Source: Verrucomicrobiaceae bacterium (GTDB lineage Bacteria > Verrucomicrobiota > Verrucomicrobiia > Verrucomicrobiales > Verrucomicrobiaceae). From it: 54,415 nt of DNA. The notes below the pieces were generated by a model. The model saw nothing but the letters and a program-made list of their open reading frames with translations, made no database searches and was not told the origin of the DNA. Shown here in pieces: positions 17,252-25,309 of the stretch (position 1 is its first letter; every line of letters starts with the position of its first letter). The stretch spans positions 1 to 54,415 of the forward strand of contig JAIXYN010000043.1 of assembly GCA_027490195.1 (NCBI GenBank). The letters run 5' to 3'. The translations under genes and the position numbers were made by a program.

Positions 17252-18042
17252 AAGGAGTGTTCGCGGTCGTCAATGGGTGGGTAGGCTTCCACGAGCTCGC
17301 GAAACCAGAATCCGCCGATGTTTTGCGTGGTGTCTTCCACCGGATAGACTTCCCAGTCGGTCATGGGGGTAGCGGGAAATTCCTGGGCCATGGCATCGCC
17401 GCCGATCTCCACCTCTGGAGTGCCTGCGCCAAAGAGCACCTTGCCGCTGCTCTGGAAGCGTGGGAAACGGCAGCCGGGATGCAGGCATTCGGGGATGCTT
17501 CCTGCGCTCCCGTCAAAGCTCCAATGGATGGTGTCTGTGATGGGAGTGGGGGACTTGTTGCTGCTGCGCGGCCAGGGGCGCTCAGAAAGAAAGCGGCTGG
17601 TCTTGAACCAGGTGGGATACATGGCGCCATCGCGTGTTTTACGGCGGGTATGCACCACGCTGCCATCGGCCGGCGTGGATGACAGGGAGAGATTCCCCTG
17701 CTCAAACCAGAGCTTCAGCAGCACGGTGGGCCAGAACTGCATGCGCTTTACCCACGAGACTTGGAAGGGGGTGTTGCGCTCCAGATCGGTGCGCGTCTTG
17801 CCAAAGATGAAGCTGCGCTTCTGGTAGTCTGCCTTCATGGCATTGACGAGCGTGTAGCCCTGCAGCGAAGGCGGCACTGCTTCAGCCGACTTGATCCATT
17901 TCGGGCAGTCGCTCCAGTAAACGACGCCCGCATTGAAGTCCGGCAGCTCATCCTGCGGCCCTTCCTTCGCGGTGATGGAGAAGGCGCGCTCGGCGGGATT
18001 GGGCGTGTCCACCCAGTCGAAGTTGGTGTTGATGGAGGGCAT
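17248..18042 (-). CDS. Orphan protein of the phage-like cassette
   Basis: 264 residues, soluble, Trp- and Pro-rich (FDWVDTPNPAERAF, VVYWSDCPKWIKS, FWPTVLLKLWFEQG). No signal peptide or coiled coil. Family not recognised. It starts six bases after the IPT/TIG protein and overlaps the next start by ATGA, so it is certainly in the same transcript. Its position suggests a structural partner of the IPT/TIG protein, as an inference only. Confidence 0.65.
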   Translation of the reverse strand: MPSINTNFDWVDTPNPAERAFSITAKEGPQDELPDFNAGVVYWSDCPKWIKSAEAVPPSLQGYTLVNAMKADYQKRSFIFGKTRTDLERNTPFQVSWVKRMQFWPTVLLKLWFEQGNLSLSSTPADGSVVHTRRKTRDGAMYPTWFKTSRFLSERPWPRSSNKSPTPITDTIHWSFDGSAGSIPECLHPGCRFPRFQSSGKVLFGAGTPEVEIGGDAMAQEFPATPMTDWEVYPVEDTTQNIGGFWFRELVEAYPPIDDREHSL

Positions 18043-18048
18043 GGTGGG

Positions 18049-20541
18049 TTATTCGCTGCGTGGTTTCGAGCCCCAGCCGACGATCTGGTCTTTGCGGAAT
18101 TTGTAGGGCAGTCCGCTCTGGGAGGTGAAGATGAGCCAGGTGGCCACGCGCGCGTACTGGCGCGGCTTTGTGTGTGCCACCTCGTCGGAGAGGCGGCTCT
18201 TGGAGCCGCTGCTCGCCGCCGTGCCATCGTCCGGGTAGAGGTTTGCCCCGCTGCCGGGCCCTGGGACGATCCACGCGGAAAAGCCGCCATATTGGACGCC
18301 TGTGGTTTGGGCGAACGCCGTTGAGGGAAAGATGTCGCGGTAGGGATCGCTCACCTCCTTGCCTGCCGTGCCCAGGGTGGTGCCGGTATCGCTGACCATG
18401 CCCTCTTCGCTCAGCGCCCCGGTCCACAGGGGTACGAATCCGTCTCCGCGCCCGCCTTTGAGGTAGATGTAGGTGTCTGTGGGCACCCCCAGCACATAGA
18501 AGTAGAGGCTGTTGGCCGCGCTGGTTCCGGCGGCGGCGGTGACGAGCACGCTGGCCGTGCCTGCGCTGCCCGCCGGAGTGGTGCAGGTGAGGGTGGTATC
18601 ATTGACCACGGTGATACCAGTGGCTGCCATGCCGCCAAAGGTCACGCTGGTGGCACCGGTGAAGTAGGTGCCGGTGATGGTCACACTGGTGCCGCCTGCG
18701 GACGCGCCCATGGGCGGGGAGACGCTGCTGACGGTGGGTAGCGCCAGCACATAGGTGAAGAGGCTGTTGTCGGCATTGTGGCCATTGGGCGTGGTGACGA
18801 CGACGCTCAGGGCCGCGCCTGCGCTGCCCGCCGGGGTGGTGCAGGTGAGAGTGGTGTCATTCACCACGACGATGCGCGTGGCCGCCACGCCGCCGATGGT
18901 GACGCCGGTGGCACCGGTAAAGCTGGTGCCGGAAATAGTCACCGTGGTGCCGCCTGCTGACGTACCGCTGGAGGGCGAGATGCTGGTGACGGTGGGAGCA
19001 GTCAGCGCATAGGTGAAAAGTGTGTTGTCAGCATTAACACCGCCAGCCGTGCTGACCACCACGCTGGCCGGTCCCACACTGCCCGCCGGGGCGATGCAGG
19101 TGAGGCTGGTGTCGCTGAGCACCGTGACATTCATCGCGGGCACGCCGCCGATGGTGACGACTCCGGCGGTCGTAAGGTTGGTGCCGGTGATCGTGACCAG
19201 AGTCCCGCCCAGCGTGGAGCCGCTGGCCGGGGAGATGCCGCCTGCGGTGGTATGGGTGACGGTGGGTGCCGGAGGTACATAGTTGTACAGTGAATTGGCC
19301 GCATTTGTGCCGCTGGGCGTGGTGACCTGCACGCTGGCCGCGCCTATACTGGCTGCCGGTGTGGTGCAGGTGAGGCTGGTGCTGCTTACCAGGGTGACAT
19401 CTGTGGCCGCTAGCCCGCGGAAGGTGACACTGGTGATCGCAGATAAGTGGGTGCCGGTAAGCGTCACCGGTGTGCCGCCTGCGGACGTGCCGCTGGAAGG
19501 CGTGATGCTGGTGACGGTGGGGGGTGTCAGCACATAGGTGTAGAGCGTGTTCGCCGCATTGGTGCCTCCGGGTGTGGTGACGAGCACACTGGCCGTGCCT
19601 GCAATGCCCGCAGGGGTGATGCAGGTGAGGCTGGTGCCGCTGACGACAGTGAGGCCGGTGGCCGCCGTGCCGCCGATGGTGACACCCGTGGCCCCGGTGA
19701 AGTTTGTACCGGTAAGGGTCACACTCTGCCCGCCATTGGCCGTGCCGCTGGTGGCAGAGATGCTGCTGACGGTGGGTGCCGCCAGATAGGTGTAGAGGGT
19801 GTTGGCCGCATTCGTGCCGCCGGGTGTGGTGACCAAAACACTGGCACTGCCGGCACTATGAGCGGGCGCGGTGCAAGTGATGCTGGTGCTGCTGACCACG
19901 GTGACGCTCGTCGCCGCCGTGCCGCCGATGCTGACAGCGGTGGCCCCGGTGAAATTTGTCCCGGTGATCGTCAGCGTGGAGCCGCCGGTGATCGGTCCGC
20001 TGGAAGGCGTGACGCCGGTGACGGTGGGAGCCAGAGCGGAAGTGTAAAGCGTGTTGGCTGCATTCGTGCCGCCAGGCGTCGTGACCAGGACACTGACGCT
20101 GCCGGCGCTATGAGCGGGTGCGGTGCAGGTGATGCTGGTGCTGCTCACCACCGTGACGCTCGTCGCCGCCGTGCCACCGATGGTCACGCCGGTAGCCCCA
20201 GTGAAATTTGTCCCAGTGATCGTCAACGTGGAGCCGCCGGTGACCGGCCCGCTGGAAGGCGAGACGCTGCTGACGGTGGGTGCGGCCACGTAGGTGTAGA
20301 GGGTGTTGGCCGCATTGGTGCCGCTGGCGTTCGTGACCAGCACGCTCGCAGTGCCCGCGCTGCCCGTGGGCGTGGTGCAGGTGATGCTGCTGTCGCTGAC
20401 GACGGTGACACTGGTGGCCGCCGTGCCGCCGATGGTGACGCCGGTGGCCCCGGTGAAGTTTGCGCCGGTGATCGTCACGCTGGTGCCGCCGCTGAGCGGG
20501 CCGCTGGACGGCGAGAGGGAGGATAAGGTGGGAGCAGGCAT
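18049..20541 (-). CDS. Protein with eight tandem IPT/TIG domains
   Basis: 830 residues. Residues ~1-680 are eight immunoglobulin-like IPT/TIG domains of ~84 residues, each with P(T/x)VxSxSPSSGxxxGGTxVTITGTNFTGATxVTIGG, AAT, STSxTCTxPAGSAGxASVxVTT and NAANTLYTY. The last ~150 residues form a distinct domain (TYIYLKGGRGDGFVPLW ... FRKDQIVGWGSKPRSE). There is no signal peptide, which fits a virion-associated adhesin or decoration protein rather than a secreted one. The repeats are similar at DNA level too, especially domains 2 and 3, so copy number can change by recombination. First gene of the terminal overlapping unit. Confidence 0.8.
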   Translation of the reverse strand: MPAPTLSSLSPSSGPLSGGTSVTITGANFTGATGVTIGGTAATSVTVVSDSSITCTTPTGSAGTASVLVTNASGTNAANTLYTYVAAPTVSSVSPSSGPVTGGSTLTITGTNFTGATGVTIGGTAATSVTVVSSTSITCTAPAHSAGSVSVLVTTPGGTNAANTLYTSALAPTVTGVTPSSGPITGGSTLTITGTNFTGATAVSIGGTAATSVTVVSSTSITCTAPAHSAGSASVLVTTPGGTNAANTLYTYLAAPTVSSISATSGTANGGQSVTLTGTNFTGATGVTIGGTAATGLTVVSGTSLTCITPAGIAGTASVLVTTPGGTNAANTLYTYVLTPPTVTSITPSSGTSAGGTPVTLTGTHLSAITSVTFRGLAATDVTLVSSTSLTCTTPAASIGAASVQVTTPSGTNAANSLYNYVPPAPTVTHTTAGGISPASGSTLGGTLVTITGTNLTTAGVVTIGGVPAMNVTVLSDTSLTCIAPAGSVGPASVVVSTAGGVNADNTLFTYALTAPTVTSISPSSGTSAGGTTVTISGTSFTGATGVTIGGVAATRIVVVNDTTLTCTTPAGSAGAALSVVVTTPNGHNADNSLFTYVLALPTVSSVSPPMGASAGGTSVTITGTYFTGATSVTFGGMAATGITVVNDTTLTCTTPAGSAGTASVLVTAAAGTSAANSLYFYVLGVPTDTYIYLKGGRGDGFVPLWTGALSEEGMVSDTGTTLGTAGKEVSDPYRDIFPSTAFAQTTGVQYGGFSAWIVPGPGSGANLYPDDGTAASSGSKSRLSDEVAHTKPRQYARVATWLIFTSQSGLPYKFRKDQIVGWGSKPRSE

Positions 20542-20590
20542 GGTTAGTGAATAGTGTGGTAGTTAGTGGTATAACGAAACGGGTGAAAAA

Positions 20591-20764
20591 TCATGCGGCT
20601 GCGGGAATCAGTGTGGTGAGGCTGTCCGGGTGACCCACCTCCTGGGTTGATCCAGGTTCCTGTGCAGGGGCCAGTACCTTTCCGGCGGCAAAAGGGCCGC
20701 TCTGATGGCAGATGCCTCCGTTGGCCTTGATGAAGGCTTGTGGCGCTGTATTGAACGATGGCAT
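20591..20764 (-). CDS. Small orphan, 57 residues
   Basis: Starting at the ATG at 20764 the product is MPSFNTAPQAFIKANGG... ending TTLIPAAA. It has two Cys-free halves apart from one Cys, is Pro/Ala-rich and has no membrane segment. The upstream extension to 20842 overlaps the endolysin end and is unlikely. It lies between the endolysin and the IPT/TIG gene on the same strand with short gaps (41 and 49 bp). Not recognised; probably a real small phage-type gene. Confidence 0.45.
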   Translation of the reverse strand: MPSFNTAPQAFIKANGGICHQSGPFAAGKVLAPAQEPGSTQEVGHPDSLTTLIPAAA

Positions 20765-20805
20765 ACTATGGTATTGGGTCCGAATTTGAATAGTCAAGAG
20801 CCTGA

Positions 20806-21348
20806 TTAGAAAAGATTTTTCAGCAGCGCCGCGCAGCCGCACTGGCGGCTTACAGCGAGGGGATCGTAGCGGCCGTCGGCGTCATACATGCCGCAGCGGT
20901 ACTGGTCGGTGAAACTCCACAGGTAAGGGGAGGGGACACCGCGCCTGCGGTAGCCGGTGCCGTTGTAGTTTTCAAAGGCAGCGAGCGCCTGGCCGGGGTT
21001 CCAGTCGGTGATTTGATCCAGCCCTTTGCTCATCAGGGCAGCACGCGCAGACTCCTCCCACGTGAAGGGCGGCGTGTCCTCTTCTGGGCGGACCCCGGGC
21101 ACCTGCACGCTGCGCGCGGAGACAGGCTCTCCATGGTGGAGGTGCTGGTGAAAGCTCAGCCCGCACTCCATCGAGTGCAGGATGCCCACCACCCACCACG
21201 GCATGCCGGGAAAATGCGCCGCCACGGCCGCGTAGCGCTGGCGGTGCGCGCGGATGCGCTCTGCCTCAGACTGCACTTCGGCGGCATGCTCAGTCTTGAC
21301 GGCGCAGGCGTGGAACTGATCGGCATAGGTGTCGGATAAGGCGCTCAT
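20806..21348 (-). CDS. Lysozyme-like phage endolysin
   Basis: 180 residues from the ATG at 21348. After a helical N-terminus comes WWVVGILHSMECGLSFHQHLHHGE, with Glu61 as the likely catalytic acid. Next are the family blocks SARSVQVPG, PPFTWEESARAAL, ITDWNPGQALAAFENYNGTGYRRRG, SPYLWSFTDQYRCGMYDADG and VSRQCGCAALL. I recall this block order from lysozyme-superfamily endolysins in phages and cyanobacterial/planctomycete genomes. It would cleave peptidoglycan for host lysis. There is no signal peptide, so it needs a holin; two tiny membrane peptides encoded just upstream are candidates. Confidence 0.75.
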   Translation of the reverse strand: MSALSDTYADQFHACAVKTEHAAEVQSEAERIRAHRQRYAAVAAHFPGMPWWVVGILHSMECGLSFHQHLHHGEPVSARSVQVPGVRPEEDTPPFTWEESARAALMSKGLDQITDWNPGQALAAFENYNGTGYRRRGVPSPYLWSFTDQYRCGMYDADGRYDPLAVSRQCGCAALLKNLF

Positions 21349-21391
21349 GGAGTTGAGAGGTGAAGGTGTAAAGCTGGCCGGATGACGATGC

Positions 21392-21484
21392 TCAGTGTTC
21401 AGTGGGCGGTGGTTTGTGGCCCAGCAGCAGGTGCAAGCCCCACAGGAGTAGGCCCACGGCGGCAATGCCGATCAGCACATTCAT
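21392..21484 (-). CDS. 30-residue membrane peptide, holin candidate
   Basis: ATG at 21484 overlaps the stop of the upstream 49-residue frame (ATGA, 21481-21484). The product begins MNVLIGIAAVGLLLWGLHLL, then LGHKPPPTEH: one membrane helix with a short polar tail. It lies 43 bp upstream of the endolysin start. Overlap, hydrophobicity and position support a real lysis-module peptide, but such short frames arise by chance and no family is recognised. Confidence 0.45.
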   Translation of the reverse strand: MNVLIGIAAVGLLLWGLHLLLGHKPPPTEH

Positions 21485-21630
21485 GGCGTCATTGCAGCGC
21501 TGGTTTTTTTCGGTGACATCTGCGGTGCAAGCCCCTCCTGGTCCCAGGGATTGCTCCGCACTTCCAGCGCGGTCATGGCTGCTAGTGCCGCGCTGGCGGC
21601 GGTGATCACGATGAATGCGTAGCTTTTCAT
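21481..21630 (-). CDS. 49-residue membrane or secreted peptide
   Basis: From the ATG at 21630 the product starts MKSYAFIVITAASAALAAMT, a single hydrophobic segment that could be a signal anchor. A polar tail follows (ALEVRSNPWDQEGL... KKTSAAMTP). The tail is periplasmic if anchored, which is the layout of i-spanin or pinholin-like proteins; this is inference from position before the endolysin. The stop overlaps the start of the 30-residue peptide. Confidence 0.45.
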   Translation of the reverse strand: MKSYAFIVITAASAALAAMTALEVRSNPWDQEGLAPQMSPKKTSAAMTP

Positions 21631-21731
21631 GGGTTCAGTTCTTGGTTCATTGCGGGGGCAGTGGTTCGTCCTCGTCCTCGATCCTACGGTGACGAAAGCT
21701 GATGCAGGGAGGAGTGAGTGATGAACGGTGT

Positions 21732-21766
21732 TCTCAGTTTTCAGTTTCGTCATTCGTCATTCGCGT
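21732..21766. repeat. Heptameric short tandem repeat
   Basis: Five imperfect 7-bp units of the type TYTCAGT / TTCGTCA lie at the 3' end of the alpha/beta hydrolase gene and just after it. Same 7-bp periodicity as at 22494-22521, 38551-38606 and 39497-39538. Confidence 0.55.
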
Positions 21767-22445
21767 CACGCTCTCCCGGCCTCCATTCCTCTCCAATAAA
21801 CGTGGTAGTATATGGTATTCGATGATCTGCGAGATCATTCCGGCTGATGTCCTGCATCAGCGCCTCAAAGCGCGGGCCGCGCTGCAGCCAGGTGGAGTGT
21901 CCGCAGGAGTCGTCGCTGTGGTCCTGCACCACCTCGGGGAAGAGCTCGGCAAACTCCCGGCCCCGCAGCCCTAGCGAGCCGTAGCCCAGGCCCAGCCATC
22001 CAATGAGCGGGCGTGTGGCGGCGGCAAAGCGCAGCGCTCCGTCATGCCGACTGCCGTAGATGTGAATGCGGCGTATCAGCCCTTCGCGGATGGCCTCGGC
22101 AAAGTCCTCCTCATCAGCAGCGGGAGAGATGAGGTGCGCCGCGTCGATCTCCGCCCCGCAGGCCTCCAGCACTCGCGCGATGAGGTCGCACCCGTTGCTG
22201 TGCCCCACCAGCACCAGGCGATAGCCCGCCCGCCGGTAGTAGCCCACCTTCTTGGAAATCTCATCCGCGCGCTGTCGCTGGCGCATGAGACGCAGCAGCG
22301 CGCTTGTGTAGTACTCAAACTTCTCCGCCACCACGCCGTCTGGCAGCCGTGTGTTGATCCACGTCACAAACCGGTCCGTCCACCCATCCGCATCCCCAGG
22401 ATTGGCACGAATACCATTAATCGCAATGTAACAGGTCCTCTTCAT
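21750..22445 (-). CDS. Alpha/beta hydrolase-fold protein
   Basis: 231 residues. MKRTCYIAINGIRANPGDADGW opens like the first strand of an alpha/beta hydrolase. YRLVLVGHSNGCDLIARVL is the nucleophile elbow (GHSNG, Ser83). A catalytic Asp (SPAADEEDF) and His (a late DHSDDSCGHSTW) are plausible. No signal peptide, so cytoplasmic or virion-associated. In a phage-type cassette between a membrane protein and the lysis genes it could be a LysB-like esterase acting on cell-envelope lipids, or a tail-associated deacetylase; the substrate cannot be read. The start at 22445 is the first ATG. Confidence 0.7.
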   Translation of the reverse strand: MKRTCYIAINGIRANPGDADGWTDRFVTWINTRLPDGVVAEKFEYYTSALLRLMRQRQRADEISKKVGYYRRAGYRLVLVGHSNGCDLIARVLEACGAEIDAAHLISPAADEEDFAEAIREGLIRRIHIYGSRHDGALRFAAATRPLIGWLGLGYGSLGLRGREFAELFPEVVQDHSDDSCGHSTWLQRGPRFEALMQDISRNDLADHRIPYTTTFIGEEWRPGERDANDE

Positions 22446-22472
22446 AAGTTTCAGGTTCTTCGTATGGTAGTC

Positions 22473-22521
22473 CCGCCTTTAGGCGGCTCCGGAATTCAGC
22501 GTTCAATATTCAATGTTCCTT
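22473..22521. repeat. Small hairpin plus heptamer repeat
   Basis: CCGCC-TTTA-GGCGG (22473-22486) is a perfect 5-bp stem. It is followed by four 7-bp units of the type (A/G)TTCAAT (22494-22521) that run into the 3' end of the next gene. Confidence 0.5.
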
Positions 22522-22899
22522 CCCCGCTGCCTCCCGCAGGGCTTCAAAGCTCAGCGTCTCAAGCTTCTCCAGCCGCTTTGTCTGCAGCTCGATCAATTCC
22601 GCGATCTGGTGTGCCTGATTGTTAAGTGCATCGCTGAAGCGGTTCACCGTCTCGATGCCCTTGCTCCACACGGCGCGTAAAATCAGCACGATGAATGCCG
22701 CCAGCGCAATGATGAAGCCGATGAGCACCACATGCAGCGGCTGGATCGCCAGCTCCTGCGGGTCGATGTTCGCCAGCCGCACATACCAGCCCGCCACCGT
22801 GGCGGCTACAATCCCCAGAGCGCTGAAAGCCGCACCGAGGATGCATGTGGCCAGAGAGACGGGCACTTCGAAATGAGAGGGATCGAGCGTGAGTTTCAT
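22510..22899 (-). CDS. Membrane protein with C-terminal coiled coil
   Basis: 129 residues with two transmembrane segments, ~14-38 (ATCILGAAFSALGIVAATVAGW) and ~58-76 (VVLIGFIIALAAFIVLIL). A Lys/Glu/Leu-rich helix follows (ELIELQTKRLEKLETLSF) that should form a coiled coil. Two-TM hairpin plus charged tail is a common holin or phage-encoded membrane topology, and the gene lies in the phage-like cassette, so class II holin is a possible role. No specific family recognised. Confidence 0.55.
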   Translation of the reverse strand: MKLTLDPSHFEVPVSLATCILGAAFSALGIVAATVAGWYVRLANIDPQELAIQPLHVVLIGFIIALAAFIVLILRAVWSKGIETVNRFSDALNNQAHQIAELIELQTKRLEKLETLSFEALREAAGKEH

Positions 22900-22920
22900 G
22901 GCAGGCGGTTGATGATAAGC

Positions 22921-23223
22921 TTATTCAAACCCAAGTTGCTTCAGCAGGGACACCGTGTGGACATTCGGAGGCAGCTTAGAAACATGCTTCTCCACCGCCA
23001 CCTTCAGCAGGTCGCGTTGTTTTTCAGTGAGTTCCAAATCGGTCAGTTTGACACCATTCCAGACGGGGTCCTCGGCCATCTGCGCTGTGACAGAAGGGCA
23101 TCCCAGCCGCTCCACCAGCAGCCCTGCCATCAGTACCTCACTGGGGGTCTTGAATGTGTCAGGAACAAAAAGCAGGTTGTGAATGAGCAGGCTAAGTCCG
23201 TTGGTGAGTTTGAGGATGTGCAT
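22921..23223 (-). CDS. Orphan, 100 residues, tail-assembly-chaperone-like position
   Basis: Soluble 100-residue alpha-rich protein (MHILKLTNGLSLLIHNLLF ... LELTEKQRDLLKVAVEKHV ... LLKQLGFE). Not recognised. Good start ATG at 23223 and 21 bp from the next gene. It lies immediately after the fibre-like gene; small helical proteins at this point are often fibre chaperones, which is only a positional guess. Confidence 0.55.
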   Translation of the reverse strand: MHILKLTNGLSLLIHNLLFVPDTFKTPSEVLMAGLLVERLGCPSVTAQMAEDPVWNGVKLTDLELTEKQRDLLKVAVEKHVSKLPPNVHTVSLLKQLGFE

Positions 23224-23274
23224 GGGTTTTAGGATTTAAGGTTTGGCAATATAGCGACATAATTCGCCGTCTCT

Positions 23275-23379
23275 TCATCGCGCCAGATTTGAGCCTGCCG
23301 CTGCTCGCTTTGAATAGATCAACGCTGGCCTGTCACGCTGGTCTGGCTTCGTCGGGGGGATGGAGGTGAGGATGTGCAT
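23275..23379 (-). CDS. Possible 34-residue peptide
   Basis: ATG at 23379, six bases after the stop of the fibre-like gene, reading MHILTSIPPTKPDQRDRPAL and ending SNLAR at TGA. It shares the first four residues MHIL with the next gene. Basic and proline-containing, no membrane segment. It may be translated by re-initiation, but it could equally be chance. Confidence 0.2.
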   Translation of the reverse strand: MHILTSIPPTKPDQRDRPALIYSKRAAAGSNLAR

Positions 23380-23385
23380 AGTGTA

Positions 23386-24615
23386 TTAAGCAGATTGCAT
23401 AACGACTCCGGCACTCTTGTAAAGCTGGCCACTCACACCGGGGTCTGAGGTTGGAAGAGAGGCGAGAATGATTGCGCCAGTCGTGGTGAGCCGCAGCGCA
23501 GTTGTGAGAGTGCCGATAGTGGCCGCCCCCGCCGTGGTATAATGAGAGAGTCTTAGTTCGCCGCCTGCTCCGCCTCGTCCATTTCCAGCAGCGATAGTCA
23601 GATTGGCGCCCACACCGTCACTGGTGATACGTGAGGCTGCTGTAAATAGCTGGTCAATGACACCTGCTCCGTCATAGCCAAGCTGAAGCTGAGCCGCGCC
23701 CTTTCTGTTCAAAAATAGATCGGCACCCAGAGTGAGCCCCGTTGTATATAGATTACCGCAAGACACCGTTGCTCCTACGACAAATGACCCACCCCCGCCT
23801 ATAACAATGGGACATGTTCCAAAAGCCGAAACCAAGTTTAGAACGTTCCCACTTCCAGCAATAACGGAAGAACCAATGGTTGTCACTCCCGTAGAGTCCA
23901 CCTTAAATCGAGTCACGCCATTGGACTGAAAATCCACCAAATTCCCCCCAAACCCACTCGCCGCATTCACCCCAAACATCGTGCCCGTCGTCGCCCAGCC
24001 CGTGCTCGTCGTTCCCGTCGGCTCGATGGAAAACAGCGGCTTCGTCGTCGTCGCAGACCCACCCGTGAAAGGCGTTCCCGTCAAAGCCAGTGCTGGCTGA
24101 GATGCAGCACCGTTCCCATTCACCAGCATCAAGTCCGTTCCCAGCCCCCAACGCTGCCCAAATGTCACATTCGTCCCAGCCGTTGGCGAGTTGTGATAAC
24201 TCGTCACGTAGTTGGTAAATGTCGTCGCATTCGTCGCCGCAATGGTATTTCCTGTCATTCTGTTCGTGTAGGCCGTAGCGACAGTTCCCGCGCTCGTGGT
24301 ATCTGTCAGCGTCCCCGCACTACCCATCAAGCGGATGCCGGTAGTCGTCCAGGCTGGAGCCGACTGATCGCCAGAGAGAGTGAGCGCAGCACCGCTGATC
24401 GTCTGCGCAGCCGTGAAGTTATTCGCGACTCCCAGCAGCGCAGCCGTATCAAGGCCCAGCGCCGTTCGTTGCGCCGCCGCATTGGCAGCCTCAGCAAGAG
24501 CCGCCCCTGCGGCTGAGAGCGTGAATTTTCGGTCCGCACCGCTCTGGGTACCATAGAGAAGTCCTCCCGTGGAGGGTGTCGCAGCGGTCAATGAAGCAAG
24601 TGTTTGGTCAGCCAT
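23386..24615 (-). CDS. Phage tail-fibre / appendage-like protein
   Basis: 409 residues of Thr/Ala/Gly/Asn-rich beta sequence: MADQTLASLTAATPSTGGLLYGTQSGADRKFTL at the N-terminus, then many short strands (GTLTDTTSAGTVATAYTN, GVTRFKVDSTGVTTIGSSV, ALRLTTTGAIILASLPTSDPGVSGQLYKSAG). The FKVDSTGVTTIG and LYKSAGVVM blocks are typical of fibre and spike proteins with beta-helical shafts in phages and prophages. It probably binds the host surface. It lies in the same transcript as the spike base protein upstream. No chaperone (peptidase S74) domain is visible at the C-terminus. Confidence 0.6.
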   Translation of the reverse strand: MADQTLASLTAATPSTGGLLYGTQSGADRKFTLSAAGAALAEAANAAAQRTALGLDTAALLGVANNFTAAQTISGAALTLSGDQSAPAWTTTGIRLMGSAGTLTDTTSAGTVATAYTNRMTGNTIAATNATTFTNYVTSYHNSPTAGTNVTFGQRWGLGTDLMLVNGNGAASQPALALTGTPFTGGSATTTKPLFSIEPTGTTSTGWATTGTMFGVNAASGFGGNLVDFQSNGVTRFKVDSTGVTTIGSSVIAGSGNVLNLVSAFGTCPIVIGGGGSFVVGATVSCGNLYTTGLTLGADLFLNRKGAAQLQLGYDGAGVIDQLFTAASRITSDGVGANLTIAAGNGRGGAGGELRLSHYTTAGAATIGTLTTALRLTTTGAIILASLPTSDPGVSGQLYKSAGVVMQSA

Positions 24616-24628
24616 AAGATAGAGTAGG

Positions 24629-24778
24629 TTAAGTGGAAAGGGTCAGGAAGCTCGCCCCATCCGCCAGCAGCAGGCCGCTCGTGCCGTCTGCCAGCAGCAG
24701 CACATCATCCGCGCCGCCTGGCGTGGAATCGCCCGGGGTTTGCTTCAGTTGAACCAGGGATAAGGATAGTCCGATCAT
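24629..24778 (-). CDS. 49-residue phage-type orphan
   Basis: ATG at 24778, two bases after the spike base gene's stop; TAA at 24629. Product MIGLSLSLVQLKQTPGDS..., ending with two near-identical repeats, DDVLLLADGTSG and LLLADGASFL. The tight spacing on both sides and the internal repeat support a real gene. Short proteins starting MIGLSL are frequent beside spike base genes, as far as I recall. Function unknown. Confidence 0.55.
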   Translation of the reverse strand: MIGLSLSLVQLKQTPGDSTPGGADDVLLLADGTSGLLLADGASFLTLST

Positions 24779-24782
24779 AAAA

Positions 24783-25073
24783 TCACAGGGCGATGATGTT
24801 GGAGGCCGTGGTGTGGGTGGAGTTCACGCGGGTAGTCGCGATGGGCAGCACCGCGCCGGCAGGCACCGCCACAAAGGTCACGGCCACGCCGTTCTCATTG
24901 ATGGCGGCCACATTTCCCGCGCCACCCACATAGAGCGCGCGCGCCGGGCCCCCTTTGATGGGATGGGTGTCCGAAGGCGTGACCGTTCGAAAGGACGAGT
25001 TTGGCACCATCTCCTGGAGTGCTCCGGGAATGGACATGGGATCAAGCGGTGTGCGGCGTTGTGAGGCAGGCAT
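24783..25073 (-). CDS. Spike base protein, RCAP_Rcc01079-like
   Basis: 96 residues from the ATG at 25073. The core VTPSDTHPIKGGPARALYVGGAGNVAAINENGVAVTFVAVPAGAVLPIATTRVNSTHTTASNIIAL matches the pattern I know for the spike base protein family of the Rhodobacter gene transfer agent (ARALYVGGAG..., PAG..LP....RV...TTA..IVAL). The family forms the platform on which head spikes sit. It is followed at once by a 49-residue gene and the fibre-like gene, consistent with a capsid or tail appendage module. A longer frame to 25202 lacks a credible N-terminus. Confidence 0.75.
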   Translation of the reverse strand: MPASQRRTPLDPMSIPGALQEMVPNSSFRTVTPSDTHPIKGGPARALYVGGAGNVAAINENGVAVTFVAVPAGAVLPIATTRVNSTHTTASNIIAL

Positions 25074-25147
25074 GGTGTGCGATGGGTTTATTTGGAAGTG
25101 ATAAATTAAGAATGATGATTGCTGGTAGTTGCGGTGCTTTTCGGGTG

Positions 25148-25183
25148 ATCGTCCTCGTCCTCCTACTCGAACTCGTCCTCGAA
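25148..25183. repeat. Low-complexity GTCCTC/GAC-GAG run
   Basis: GTCCTCGTCCTCCTACTCG followed by AACTCGTCCTCG, related to the purine run at 4605-4642. It lies in the 236-bp gap between the portal and spike base genes; no gene supported there. Confidence 0.5.
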
Positions 25184-25309
25184 CACATCGTGCCGCAAAC
25201 ACGGCCCGTCAGGATGAGCCATGGTACATTGGAAAACTGGAGTGTCGGAGCGTCTCATTGTCTGGTGATCTGTTCGTATTGACTAGCGCCTCGTATTTCT
25301 AAAAATTGC

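Noticed and set aside
19447..20526. 359-residue plus-strand frame of Gly/Ala/Arg repeats
   Set aside because: Shadow of the IPT/TIG repeats.
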